From Promicromonospora sp. AC04 (GTDB taxonomy: Bacteria > Actinomycetota > Actinomycetes > Actinomycetales > Cellulomonadaceae), in the NCBI RefSeq assembly GCF_003058225.1, contig NZ_QBUG01000001.1, positions 806,001 to 870,000 of the forward strand: 64,000 nt of DNA, given 5' to 3'. The notes under the pieces were generated by a model. It ran no database searches and was not told where the DNA came from. It saw nothing but the letters and a program-made list of their open reading frames with translations. The first letter of the stretch is position 1; the number at the start of each line of letters is the position of its first letter. A program made the translations under genes and the position numbers. Below, one piece after another: positions 45,746 through 52,966 of this stretch.

Positions 45746-47395
45746 TCAGTGCGTGACCGCCTTCTCGGCGCCCGCGCCCGTGAGGGAGCGGACCTCCATC
45801 TCGGCGTACTTCTCCGGGTGCGACCGCTCCTTGCTCAGGTAGGTGCCGACGATGCCGAGCACGAACGCGAGCGGGATGGTCACGATGCCCGGGTTGTCGA
45901 GCGGGAACCAGTGGAAGTCGATGGCCGGGTTGCTGATCATCGACTTGCTGAGCCCGGTGACCGGGTCGGCCGGCTTCCCGGAGACGACCGGCGAGAAGAC
46001 GATCAGGACGACCGTCGAGATCAGGCCGCCGTAGATGCTCCACAGCGCGCCGGACGTGTTGAACCGCTTCCAGAACAGCGAGTAGATGATCGTCGGCAGG
46101 TTCGCCGACGCCGCGACGCAGAACGCCAGGGCCACGAGGAACGCGATGTTCTGCCCGTTGGCGAAGATCCCGCCGATGATCGCGATGATGCCGATCACGA
46201 CCACCGTCCAGCGGGCCACCCGGACCTCGCCGTCCGGGGCGACCTGCCCCTTCTTGATGATCGAGGCGTAGATGTCGTGCGCGAAGCTCGTCGCCGCCGT
46301 GATCGTCAGGCCCGCCACCACGGCGAGGATCGTCGCGAACGCGACCGCCGCGATGATGCCGAGCAGGATCTCGCCGCCCAGCTCGAACGCGAGCAACGGC
46401 GCCGCCGAGTTCTGCCCGCCGGGTGCCGCGAGGATCGTCTCGGGTCCGACCAGCGCCCCTGCGCCGTACCCGAGCACCAGGGTGAACAAGTAGAAGATGC
46501 CGATCAGCCAGATCGCGACGACCACGGACTTCCGGGCCTCCTTGGCCGACGGGACCGTGTAGAAGCGCGTCAGCACGTGCGGGAGGCCCGCGGTGCCGAG
46601 CACCAAGGCCAGCGCGAGGGAGAGGAAGTCGAGCTGCGACAGGGCGGTCGCGCCGTACTGCAGGCCCGGTTCGAGGATGGCGTCGCCCTTCTCGCCGGCC
46701 ATGTTCACGGCCTCCTGCATGACGGCGGAGAGGTTGAAGCCGAAGCGCGCGAGCACCCAGATCGTCATGGCGCCGGCGCCCAGGATGAGCAGCGTCGCCT
46801 TGATGATCTGCACCCACGTGGTGCCCTTCATGCCGCCCACCAGCACGTACAGGATCATCAGGGCACCGACAACGGCGATGACCAGGCCCTGGCCGGCCTT
46901 GTCGGTGATGCCGAGCAGGAGCGCGACGAGCCCGCCCGCGCCGGCCATCTGGGCCAGCAGGTAGAAGAACACGACGGCGAGCGTGGAGAGTGCCGCGGCC
47001 AGCCGGATCGGCCGCTGCTTCAGCCGGAACGACAGCACGTCGGCCATCGTGAACTTGCCCGTGTTCCGGAGCAGCTCCGCGACCAGCAGCAGCGCGACGA
47101 GCCAGGCCACGAGAAAGCCGATCGAGTACAGGAAGCCGTCGTACCCGTTGATGGCGATGGCGCCCGCGATGCCGAGGAAGCTCGCGGCGGACAGGTAGTC
47201 GCCGGCGATCGCCGTGCCGTTCTGCGTGCCCGTGAAGTTGCGGCCGCCGGCGTAGAAGTCCGCCGCGCTCTTGTTCTGCCGGGAGACCCGGAAGACAACG
47301 ATGAGGGTGACCAGCACGAACGCCGCGAAGATGCCGATGTTGATCGCGGTGTTACCGACGTTCGTGGCCTCGGCTGCCTTGACGACCTCGTTCAC
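45746..47395 (-). CDS. actP: Cation/acetate symporter ActP
   Basis: 549-aa solute:sodium symporter with about thirteen helices that imports acetate or similar short acids with Na+. Start is GTG in a GTGA overlap with the DUF485 gene and a GAGGGGGG site upstream. Motifs: DFYAGGRNFTGTQNGTAIAG, GDYLSAASFLGIAGAIAING and LGTAGLPHVLTRFYTVPSAK are hallmark ActP segments. The DUF485 partner upstream corresponds to E. coli yjcH-actP. No acetyl-CoA synthetase gene is adjacent in this window. Confidence 0.93.
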   Translation of the reverse strand: MNEVVKAAEATNVGNTAINIGIFAAFVLVTLIVVFRVSRQNKSAADFYAGGRNFTGTQNGTAIAGDYLSAASFLGIAGAIAINGYDGFLYSIGFLVAWLVALLLVAELLRNTGKFTMADVLSFRLKQRPIRLAAALSTLAVVFFYLLAQMAGAGGLVALLLGITDKAGQGLVIAVVGALMILYVLVGGMKGTTWVQIIKATLLILGAGAMTIWVLARFGFNLSAVMQEAVNMAGEKGDAILEPGLQYGATALSQLDFLSLALALVLGTAGLPHVLTRFYTVPSAKEARKSVVVAIWLIGIFYLFTLVLGYGAGALVGPETILAAPGGQNSAAPLLAFELGGEILLGIIAAVAFATILAVVAGLTITAATSFAHDIYASIIKKGQVAPDGEVRVARWTVVVIGIIAIIGGIFANGQNIAFLVALAFCVAASANLPTIIYSLFWKRFNTSGALWSIYGGLISTVVLIVFSPVVSGKPADPVTGLSKSMISNPAIDFHWFPLDNPGIVTIPLAFVLGIVGTYLSKERSHPEKYAEMEVRSLTGAGAEKAVTH

Positions 47396-47730
47396 AGCTG
47401 GCCCCCCTCGATCTCCTCGCGCAGGGCCTGCGCCCGGGCGTCGAACTTGTTGTTCGCCCACCGCGCGTAGAGCGTGGTGATCACGAACGTGGACACGAAC
47501 TGCAGCAGCCCGAAGACCAGGCCGACCGTGATGTTCCCGGCCACCCGGATGCTCATGAACTCGTGCGCGTACGTGCTCATGAGCGCGTACAGGAAGTACC
47601 AGACGAGGAACAGCGCGGTCATCGGGAAGACGAAGTTCCGAAAGGCCCTGCGGAGACTCTGGAACTCGTCAGATCTCTCAACGCGTTGGTAATCGGTTTC
47701 AGCAGGCTCTGATGCCTGTACGTCACTCAT
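47392..47730 (-). CDS. DUF485 membrane protein (YjcH type)
   Basis: 112-aa protein with two membrane helices (about 34-56, FPMTALFLVWYFLYALM, and 66-90, NITVGLVFGLLQFVSTFVIT) joined by a short loop. This is the regular partner of ActP and shares its transcript, with a 4-bp overlap. Its role is not established; it may help assemble or regulate the symporter. The 195-bp gap upstream (47731-47925) lies between the divergently placed end of trmB and this gene; I see no strong promoter in it. Confidence 0.88.
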   Translation of the reverse strand: MSDVQASEPAETDYQRVERSDEFQSLRRAFRNFVFPMTALFLVWYFLYALMSTYAHEFMSIRVAGNITVGLVFGLLQFVSTFVITTLYARWANNKFDARAQALREEIEGGQL

Positions 47731-47925
47731 GACGCCTCCATTGGCTCATGGGGGCGCGCGCTCTGCTCGCGGCCCGGTGCGCATTTCGCACCCGGGGCCC
47801 AATGTGCCGCACCTCACATGCTGGGGGCAAACAGATCTGACGGCGGGTTTACGGACTTGACCAAGTCGTTACAAATCCGACGTGCCTCCCCCGCCCGATC
47901 CAGGAACCGGCTGGTCAGCACATCG

Positions 47926-48705
47926 TCAGCGCCGGACGTACGCCAGGTCCGCGACAGCCCGCCCGGCAGTGTGCGCCTTGCGCTCGAACCCCGTGGGCAC
48001 GCGCCCCTCGAACCGCGGAGCCAGGCGCCCCGGGCCGTGCGCGTTGGAGAGGTCCTCGTCCGCCTCCATGACCTCGATCATCTGCTCGGCGTACTCGGCC
48101 CAGTCGGTCGCGAGGCGCAGCGTCCCGCCGGTCCGCAGCACGCGCGCCGCGAGCGCCGCGAACTCCGCGGTGACCAGGCGGCGCTTGTGGTGCCGCGCCT
48201 TGTGCCACGGGTCGGGGAAGAAGACCCAGAGCTCGTCCACGGACCCGGCGGGAAGGGTCGTCTCGAGCAGCTCGGCCGCGTTGGCCTGCACGAGCCGCAG
48301 GTTCCGCAGCCCGTCCTGCCCCAGGGCCGCGCCGGCGCGCTCCGCGCGCGCGATCGTGTGCGCGAGCCCGGGCTGGTACACCTCGACGGCGAGGTAGTCG
48401 CGCTCGGGATCGGACGAGGCGGCCTCGACGACGGCGTCCCCCAGGCCCGAGCCGATCTCGACGACGAGCGGAGCCTTGCGCCCGAAGACGGCCTCCGCGT
48501 CCAGCACGAACTCAGGGTCCACGGAGGTCCGCGCGACCGCCCGGGGCACGTCGATCAGGTAGAAACCGTGGCGCTCGGCCCACATCCGCTTCTGCTTGTC
48601 CGTGAGCCGACCGGACCGGCGCACGAACGACACCGGCTTGGTCCGGAACCCCAGGAGGTCGGGCCGGTCGGCGGCGTCGGGCTGCGAAGGAACGGGCTGG
48701 CTCAC
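47926..48705 (-). CDS. trmB: tRNA (guanine-N7-)-methyltransferase
   Basis: 259-aa SAM-dependent enzyme that makes m7G46 in the tRNA variable loop. The SAM loop is VEIGSGLGDAVVEAA (about 82-96), the family signature FFPDPWHKARHHKRRL is at about 166-181, and RLATDWAEYAEQM follows. Start GTG at 48705. The N-terminal extension (about 20 residues) is poorly conserved in general. Single-gene unit. Confidence 0.94.
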   Translation of the reverse strand: MSQPVPSQPDAADRPDLLGFRTKPVSFVRRSGRLTDKQKRMWAERHGFYLIDVPRAVARTSVDPEFVLDAEAVFGRKAPLVVEIGSGLGDAVVEAASSDPERDYLAVEVYQPGLAHTIARAERAGAALGQDGLRNLRLVQANAAELLETTLPAGSVDELWVFFPDPWHKARHHKRRLVTAEFAALAARVLRTGGTLRLATDWAEYAEQMIEVMEADEDLSNAHGPGRLAPRFEGRVPTGFERKAHTAGRAVADLAYVRR

Positions 48706-48837
48706 GGGAAGAGCGTACGAGGTCGGGGCCCGGCGTTGCGTATCCGCACGGATTCATGGTTCGCCGCGCATGCCGAAGGGCGCTCGCGGCAGGCTGGGAT
48801 CAGACGCCCCGAACACCAGCTGCCTCAGGAGGTGAGC

Positions 48838-49023
48838 ATGCTCGCCATCGCACCCATCACTGATCCGGACGACGGCGCCGGACGCGAGGATGATCTGGAC
48901 CGCCCCCAATGGGGAGAGCCCGTCGACTTCCCTCGCGCGTCCAGCGGCGACCCGACCTTCGAGTCACGTACGGACGAGATCCTCCGGTCCATGAACGTCG
49001 ACGTTTGCACCGAGGTCCCGTGA
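48838..49023 (+). CDS. Small acidic protein (61 aa) in a coupled pair
   Basis: ATG at 48838 with a strong AGGAGG site 6 nt upstream. The product is acidic and hydrophilic (DPDDGAGREDDLDRPQWGEP) with a C-terminal helix FESRTDEILRSMNVDVCTEV. No family is recognised. It overlaps the next gene (GTGA), so both are made together. The layout, a small acidic protein before a 99-aa protein with a basic part, recalls a toxin-antitoxin pair, but no motif supports that. A partial copy of the palindrome GTTGCGTATACGCAAC lies 88 bp upstream (48735-48750). Confidence 0.6.
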   Translation: MLAIAPITDPDDGAGREDDLDRPQWGEPVDFPRASSGDPTFESRTDEILRSMNVDVCTEVP

Positions 49024-49319
49024 CCGACCGCGGTTCCTGCTCGCGGGTCGAGCTCGACGGCCGCCGGATCGTCGTCGAGCTGTCCGACGCCGACGTCGCG
49101 AGGCTGATCGCGACCGAGGCCCGGCGCGGCGTCGACGGCTCGGAGCTTGTCCTCGGGTGGATCCGGCGTGGGCTGCTCACCGACGGCGCCTGGGGCGAGC
49201 AACGCGGCCGGGACGACCGGACGACGCCGAGCGATCGGGTGACGCGAGACGTCGAGGTCGCGCAGCGGTCCGATGAGCTCTTCCGGGACCTTCTCGGCGA
49301 CCCCGACCGCTCGGACTGA
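49020..49319 (+). CDS. Small protein (99 aa) coupled to the 61-aa gene
   Basis: GTG at 49020 sits in the stop codon of the preceding gene. The N-terminal half reads VELDGRRIVVELSDADVARL, compatible with a short beta hairpin and helix, followed by EARRGVDGSELVLGWIRRGL. The C-terminal half is charged and probably disordered. No family is recognised. It converges on the TetR gene with 12 bp between stops. Confidence 0.6.
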   Translation: MTDRGSCSRVELDGRRIVVELSDADVARLIATEARRGVDGSELVLGWIRRGLLTDGAWGEQRGRDDRTTPSDRVTRDVEVAQRSDELFRDLLGDPDRSD

Positions 49320-49331
49320 CCCTTCAGGCGG

Positions 49332-49928
49332 TCACACGTGGTCGACCTCGGCCTGGAGTGTGGCCAAGGCCTCGGCTGGCTCCAGGTCCCCGACCAGGAC
49401 GCGCAGGGTCAGACCATCGGCCAGGGCGAGCAGCCGCCGGGCCTGCTCCAGGGCCGCCGGGTCGCACGCGCCGCCGTCGGCCTCGTCACCCGCGCCCTGG
49501 TCCGAACGGCCGGCGCGGATCAGCCGGGCGCACTCGTCCTCCGCGCCCCGCCGGGCCTCGGCCAGCACCTGCCGGACGGCGGGGTGGTTGATCGACTTGG
49601 CCACGTAGGCGTACCAGACGCTGACGCCGATGCGGCCGGCGTCGTTCTCCGGGATCTGCTGGCTCACGACGTGCAGCAGCCGGTCGCGGGGCGTGGCGTC
49701 CGCGGTCTCCTGGTAGCCGGCGTAGGCGTTGTCGACCAGCGCGTTGCACCCTGCCAGCACGAGGGCTTCCTTGGTGCCGAAGTAGTGCTGGATCCGCCCC
49801 ATCGAGACGCCGGCCGCTGCGGCCACCTGGCGCAGGCTCACACCCTCGATGCCGTGCTCGGCGATCACCAGCCAGAGCGCGAGGACTATCTCGGCCCGGC
49901 GCTCTTCGTGGTCGACGATCCTCGGCAT
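49332..49928 (-). CDS. TetR-family transcriptional regulator
   Basis: 198-aa repressor. The N-terminal helix-turn-helix is canonical: GIEGVSLRQVAAAAGVSMGR and IQHYFGTKEALVLAG (about 27-62). The C-terminal ligand domain resembles the BetI-like group (SVWYAYVAKSINHPAVRQVL). The ATG at 49928 is used here; an in-frame GTG two codons upstream is possible. It is divergent from an alpha/beta hydrolase gene with a 112-bp gap that carries a long inverted repeat, so it most likely represses that gene and itself. The ligand is unknown and may be the hydrolase substrate. Confidence 0.93.
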   Translation of the reverse strand: MPRIVDHEERRAEIVLALWLVIAEHGIEGVSLRQVAAAAGVSMGRIQHYFGTKEALVLAGCNALVDNAYAGYQETADATPRDRLLHVVSQQIPENDAGRIGVSVWYAYVAKSINHPAVRQVLAEARRGAEDECARLIRAGRSDQGAGDEADGGACDPAALEQARRLLALADGLTLRVLVGDLEPAEALATLQAEVDHV

Positions 49929-49940
49929 GAGCACAGGCTA

Positions 49941-49988
49941 TAGCAATACGATCGCATCGGAACCTGTTACGATGCGATCGTATTGCTA
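49941..49988. promoter_or_regulatory. TetR operator, 19-bp perfect inverted repeat
   Basis: TAGCAATACGATCGCATCG (49941-49959) and its exact complement (49970-49988), 10-bp spacer. Each arm holds a quasi-palindromic ATACGATCGCAT, so two TetR dimers could bind. It lies between the divergent tetR and hydrolase genes. Confidence 0.85.
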
Positions 49989-50039
49989 AACGTCGCCCGG
50001 TCACCGCGCCTGGCCCTCGAACCACCCCGAGAGGAACCC

Positions 50040-51038
50040 ATGAGCAAGAACCCCACCGGAAAGCGCCGCCGCTGGCCCGTCGTCCTGCTGGCGATCGTGG
50101 CGGCGGTATCGACCAGCGGCCTGGTCCTGCTCGTCGCGGCCGGCGGCCCCGGCGTCGGCCACTTCCGCACCGTCGACGGCCGTCAGGCGTACGAGGACGC
50201 GTACGCGACCGCGCTGGCGGGCCTGCCCGAGCCCACCGAGACGCACGACGTCGAGACGAGCTTCGGCACGGTCCGTGCCTACGCCTGGATCAACGAGCAG
50301 AACCAGGACGCCACCCCGGTGGTGCTGCTGCCCGGCCGGTCGGCCGCCGTGCCGATGTGGGGCGACAACCTGCCCGACTACATCGAGCACCGCACCGTGT
50401 ACGCGTTCGACACCCTCGGCGACACCGGACTGTCCGTGCAGGCCGCCCCGATGACCGGTATGGCGGACTCGGCCCGTTGGGTCGACGAGGCCATGACCGG
50501 CCTGGAGCTCGACCGGGTCCACCTGGTTGGGCACTCCCAGGGCGGCGGCCTGGCGGCTGCCGTCGCGGTGCGTCACCCGGAACGCCTGGCCAGCCTCACG
50601 CTGCTGGAGCCGGTCTTCACGCTGGGCATGATGCCGCTGCCGATCATCCTGGCCTCGATCCCCGTGTCGCTGCCGTTCCTGCCGGAGTCGTGGCGCGAGG
50701 CCGGGCTGAACCGGATCGGCGGCGTCGATGCCGAGGAGGTGGACCCGGACGACCCGCTGGCCCGGCTGATCGCCCTGGGCTCCCGGCACTTCGACTCGTC
50801 GTCCCTGCCCAGCCCCGCCGTCCTGAGCGACGCCGAGCTGAAGGGCCTGCCGATGCCGGTGTACGTCGCGATCGCCAGCGACACCTCCCTGGCCGGCGGC
50901 GAGGCCGCGGCCGAGAAGGCGAAGCTGATCCCGGACGCGCAGGTCAAGATCTGGCCGAACACCACGCACTCCCTGCCGATGCAGGTAGCCCCGGCCCTGG
51001 ACGCCGAGCTGGAGACGTTCTGGACGGCAAACCCGTAG
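50040..51038 (+). CDS. Membrane-anchored alpha/beta hydrolase
   Basis: 332-aa enzyme. The start MSKNPTGKRR with AGAGGA upstream is followed by a membrane anchor (WPVVLLAIVAAVSTSGLVLL, about 12-31), so the catalytic part is probably outside. The fold marks are VVLLPGRSAAVPMWGDNLP (oxyanion side), the nucleophile GHSQGG (about 161-166), and the catalytic His in NTTHSLP near residue 312. It is controlled by the divergent TetR regulator, which suggests use in detoxifying or consuming a small ester or lactone. Substrate unknown. Confidence 0.9.
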   Translation: MSKNPTGKRRRWPVVLLAIVAAVSTSGLVLLVAAGGPGVGHFRTVDGRQAYEDAYATALAGLPEPTETHDVETSFGTVRAYAWINEQNQDATPVVLLPGRSAAVPMWGDNLPDYIEHRTVYAFDTLGDTGLSVQAAPMTGMADSARWVDEAMTGLELDRVHLVGHSQGGGLAAAVAVRHPERLASLTLLEPVFTLGMMPLPIILASIPVSLPFLPESWREAGLNRIGGVDAEEVDPDDPLARLIALGSRHFDSSSLPSPAVLSDAELKGLPMPVYVAIASDTSLAGGEAAAEKAKLIPDAQVKIWPNTTHSLPMQVAPALDAELETFWTANP

Positions 51039-51051
51039 GCAGGTTCCGACG

Positions 51052-51129
51052 AAGGTCCGCTTCTACCAAACCGTCCGGCATGCTCCGATCGCGGGAATCC
51101 ATGCACGACGCTTGGTAGAGGCGGACCTT
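51052..51129. repeat. 18-bp inverted repeat after the hydrolase gene
   Basis: AAGGTCCGCTTCTACCAA (51052-51069) and 51112-51129 pair with a single mismatch across a 42-nt loop. It begins 13 bp after the hydrolase stop and may be its terminator, or mark the edge of the AbiE insertion. Confidence 0.6.
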
Positions 51130-51207
51130 GAAGCGGCCGCCCGAACGCCTTTGCACCCGTAGCCGTATCCGTCAGAACGCCCCGCCAGCCGCTCCATCGC
51201 CCGACCT

Positions 51208-51223
51208 GTTGCCTATACGCAAC
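51208..51223. promoter_or_regulatory. Palindrome GTTGCCTATACGCAAC
   Basis: 15 of 16 positions match the perfect palindrome GTTGCGTATACGCAAC found at 62185-62200. It lies 147 bp upstream of abiEi. Confidence 0.5.
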
Positions 51224-51325
51224 AACTTCGATTATCGCAGGCCAATACCGAGCTATTGCGCCACGATCGTATCCATGCCCGCTCGAACCAACATAGCCAA
51301 CCAGCACCACCGACCCGTCGGGTGC

Positions 51326-51355
51326 CAAAATGCTAACGTTTCCGTTAGTATTTTG
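51326..51355. promoter_or_regulatory. AbiEi operator candidate, 13-bp arms
   Basis: CAAAATGCTAACG (51326-51338) and CGTTAGTATTTTG (51343-51355) are complementary at 12 of 13 positions with a 4-nt centre. It ends 15 bp before the abiEi start. AbiEi antitoxins are known to repress their own operon through inverted repeats. Confidence 0.75.
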
Positions 51356-51370
51356 ACGCGGAGGTGGACG

Positions 51371-51922
51371 GTGCAAGCACAGGACATGCTGTGGGACGTG
51401 GCGCTCGACCAGCATGGCTACGTCACGCTGTCCGACGCCCGCAACCTCGGTATCAGCAAGGACGCCGTCACGATGCTCGCCCGTCGGAAGAAGATCCAAC
51501 GGGTCGCCACCGCGGTCTATCGCTTCCCCAGGTTTCCGGCCGGCGCTAATGCGCCCTACATGCAGGCCGTGCTCTGGGCGGGCGACCCCGGAGCATGCCT
51601 GAGCCACGACACGGCGCTCGCCGCGTACGAGGTGAGCGACATCAACCCTGATCGCGTGCACCTCACAGTCCCGCGAGCCCGGCGCATCCGCCGCTCCGGC
51701 GGCGACCTGTACACCGTCCACCACGAGGACCTCGCCGACGATGAAATCGGCTGGTGGGACGAGATTCCGACAGTCACGCTGCCTACTGCGATCCGGCAGT
51801 GCATCGACAGCGGCGTCCCGACCTACCTGCTCCGGCAGGCACTGGAACGCGGTCTCGAAGTCGGGCGCCTGGGCGACATCGACCAGAAGGCACTGGCCCT
51901 CCGCCTGGAAGAACGGGCGTGA
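51371..51922 (+). CDS. AbiEi-type antitoxin (type IV toxin-antitoxin/abortive infection)
   Basis: 183-aa protein. The GTG at 51371 has GGAGG 6 nt upstream. The N-terminal winged helix is LDQHGYVTLSDARNLGISKD (about 12-31) followed by the family AVYRFPRFP segment. The central part has the AbiEi pattern AVLWAGDPGACLSHDTALAA and the beta-rich HLTVPRARRIRRSGGDLYTV. AbiEi both represses the operon and counters the AbiEii nucleotidyltransferase. The stop overlaps the abiEii start (GTGA). The antitoxin gene is intact whereas the toxin gene is frameshifted. Confidence 0.85.
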   Translation: MQAQDMLWDVALDQHGYVTLSDARNLGISKDAVTMLARRKKIQRVATAVYRFPRFPAGANAPYMQAVLWAGDPGACLSHDTALAAYEVSDINPDRVHLTVPRARRIRRSGGDLYTVHHEDLADDEIGWWDEIPTVTLPTAIRQCIDSGVPTYLLRQALERGLEVGRLGDIDQKALALRLEERA

Positions 51923-52851
51923 CCGCCCATGACCCGATCGCACTGATCGGTTCCCTACCGGACCGCGACAAAGAGCCGACGAATGCACGGGTCCTGGACG
52001 CCTGGATCTCGGCAGCGCACGACAAGGTCGAGCTGGACAGCGGGCGCCTTGGCTGGCTCGTCGCGTCCACCGTCGTGGTCGCGGTACTGCAGCGCGCCGT
52101 CGGATCACCTGACCGGCACGTTCCTCCTGAAGGGAGGGACATATCTCCAGCATCGCCTAGGCCGCTCAGCCGGGCCGACGAAGGACGTCGATGGGATCAT
52201 CAGCGGCGACATCGAGTTCGTCCGCCATCTCGACTCCGTCCTGATCGAGCCGTGGGGACCCCTCACGCTAGAGCGCGGTCCGGTCGAGACGATCGAGACT
52301 CCCGCCCGTGTAGCAAAGCCGCGCCGGTTCGACGTCCGTCTGAGCATCCGCGGCAAGATCTGGCGCAAGCTCCAGGTCGAGATTGCACCCGAAGAGGGCT
52401 CTGCAGCCTTGGAGAACGATGTGCTTCCCGCGCCGCCGCTCGACCATTTCGGGCTGCCATCACCGGACGGCTTGCTGGGAATCGCTCTGCGCTACCAGAT
52501 CGCCCAAAACTGCATGCGTGCACCGATCCCCACGACCCACCCGCGGCCAGGAACGATCGAGCACGCGACGTCGTCGACCTACTTGCATTGCGAGACCTGG
52601 CAGAGATCGAAGGCGTAGTGAGCCTTCGCGACCTGCGTAGCGCGTGTGTGGACGTGTTCAACTCACGTGCCGAAGACGCGCGAACCCTCGGACGAGCCAC
52701 CCGCCATTGGCCCTGCACGGCCGTGGCGCACATGCACTGGGGACCCGACTTCGTCGCAGCGGCGGCAGCTGTCGGGCGCTCCGGCCTGACGATCGATGTC
52801 GCCATCTCCGAGCTCAACTCCTGGATTGCCGCCATCGAGGGTGCCGAGTGA
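51919..52851 (+). pseudogene. AbiEii-type nucleotidyltransferase toxin, two compensating frameshifts
   Basis: GTG start coupled to abiEi. Reading begins in one frame (ALIGSLPDRDKEPTNARVL to STVVVAVLQRAVGS). Near 52105-52115 homology jumps one frame ahead to TGTFLLKGGTYLQHRLGRSA and PTKDVDGIISG, which hold the KGG and D-x-D catalytic motifs. At 52506-52509 (an A4 run) it jumps back to KLHACTDPHDPPAARNDRAR and DVVDLLALRDLAEIEG. Removing one C near 52109 and adding one A at 52506 would give one frame of about 310 residues, the normal AbiEii size. So the catalytic centre lies entirely in the shifted part and no active toxin is expected, unless these are sequencing errors. Confidence 0.8.
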
Positions 52852-52876
52852 GCAACGGCCAGCACGGCCAGGTCTG

Positions 52877-52963
52877 CCGAACGTAGGAGTACTCGCTTCA
52901 TGGGCGCTCATGAAGCGAGTACTCCTACGCTCAGCCGGTCAGAGCTGGTGCTCCTACGTTCGG
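52877..52963. repeat. Nested inverted repeats after abiEii
   Basis: 52882-52902 and 52909-52929 are exact 21-bp complements (arm begins CGTAGGAGTACTCGCTTC). A second partner for the left arm, CTCCTACGTTCGG (52951-52963), pairs with CCGAACGTAGGAG (52877-52889). So two alternative hairpins can form between converging abiEii and the HupE-like gene. Confidence 0.75.
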
Positions 52964-52966
52964 CGG

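Larger units (their letters stand above)
51039..51370. other. 332-bp intergenic region upstream of the AbiE cassette
   Basis: No credible gene. It holds three elements listed separately: an 18-bp inverted repeat (51052-51129), a palindrome shared with other loci (51208-51223) and the abiE operator (51326-51355). Base composition from 51200 on is clearly more AT-rich than the neighbourhood, which fits acquired DNA. Confidence 0.6.

Noticed and set aside
51241-51300. Further TetR half-site (ATACGATCG on the minus strand) in the gap before abiEi
   Set aside because: Only nine bases match the arm of the real operator and no second arm is present.
51371-52851. Whether the abiE locus marks a larger genomic island with integrase and att sites
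   Set aside because: No integrase, transposase or tRNA-adjacent direct repeat is found in the surrounding 5 kb; only base composition hints at transfer.
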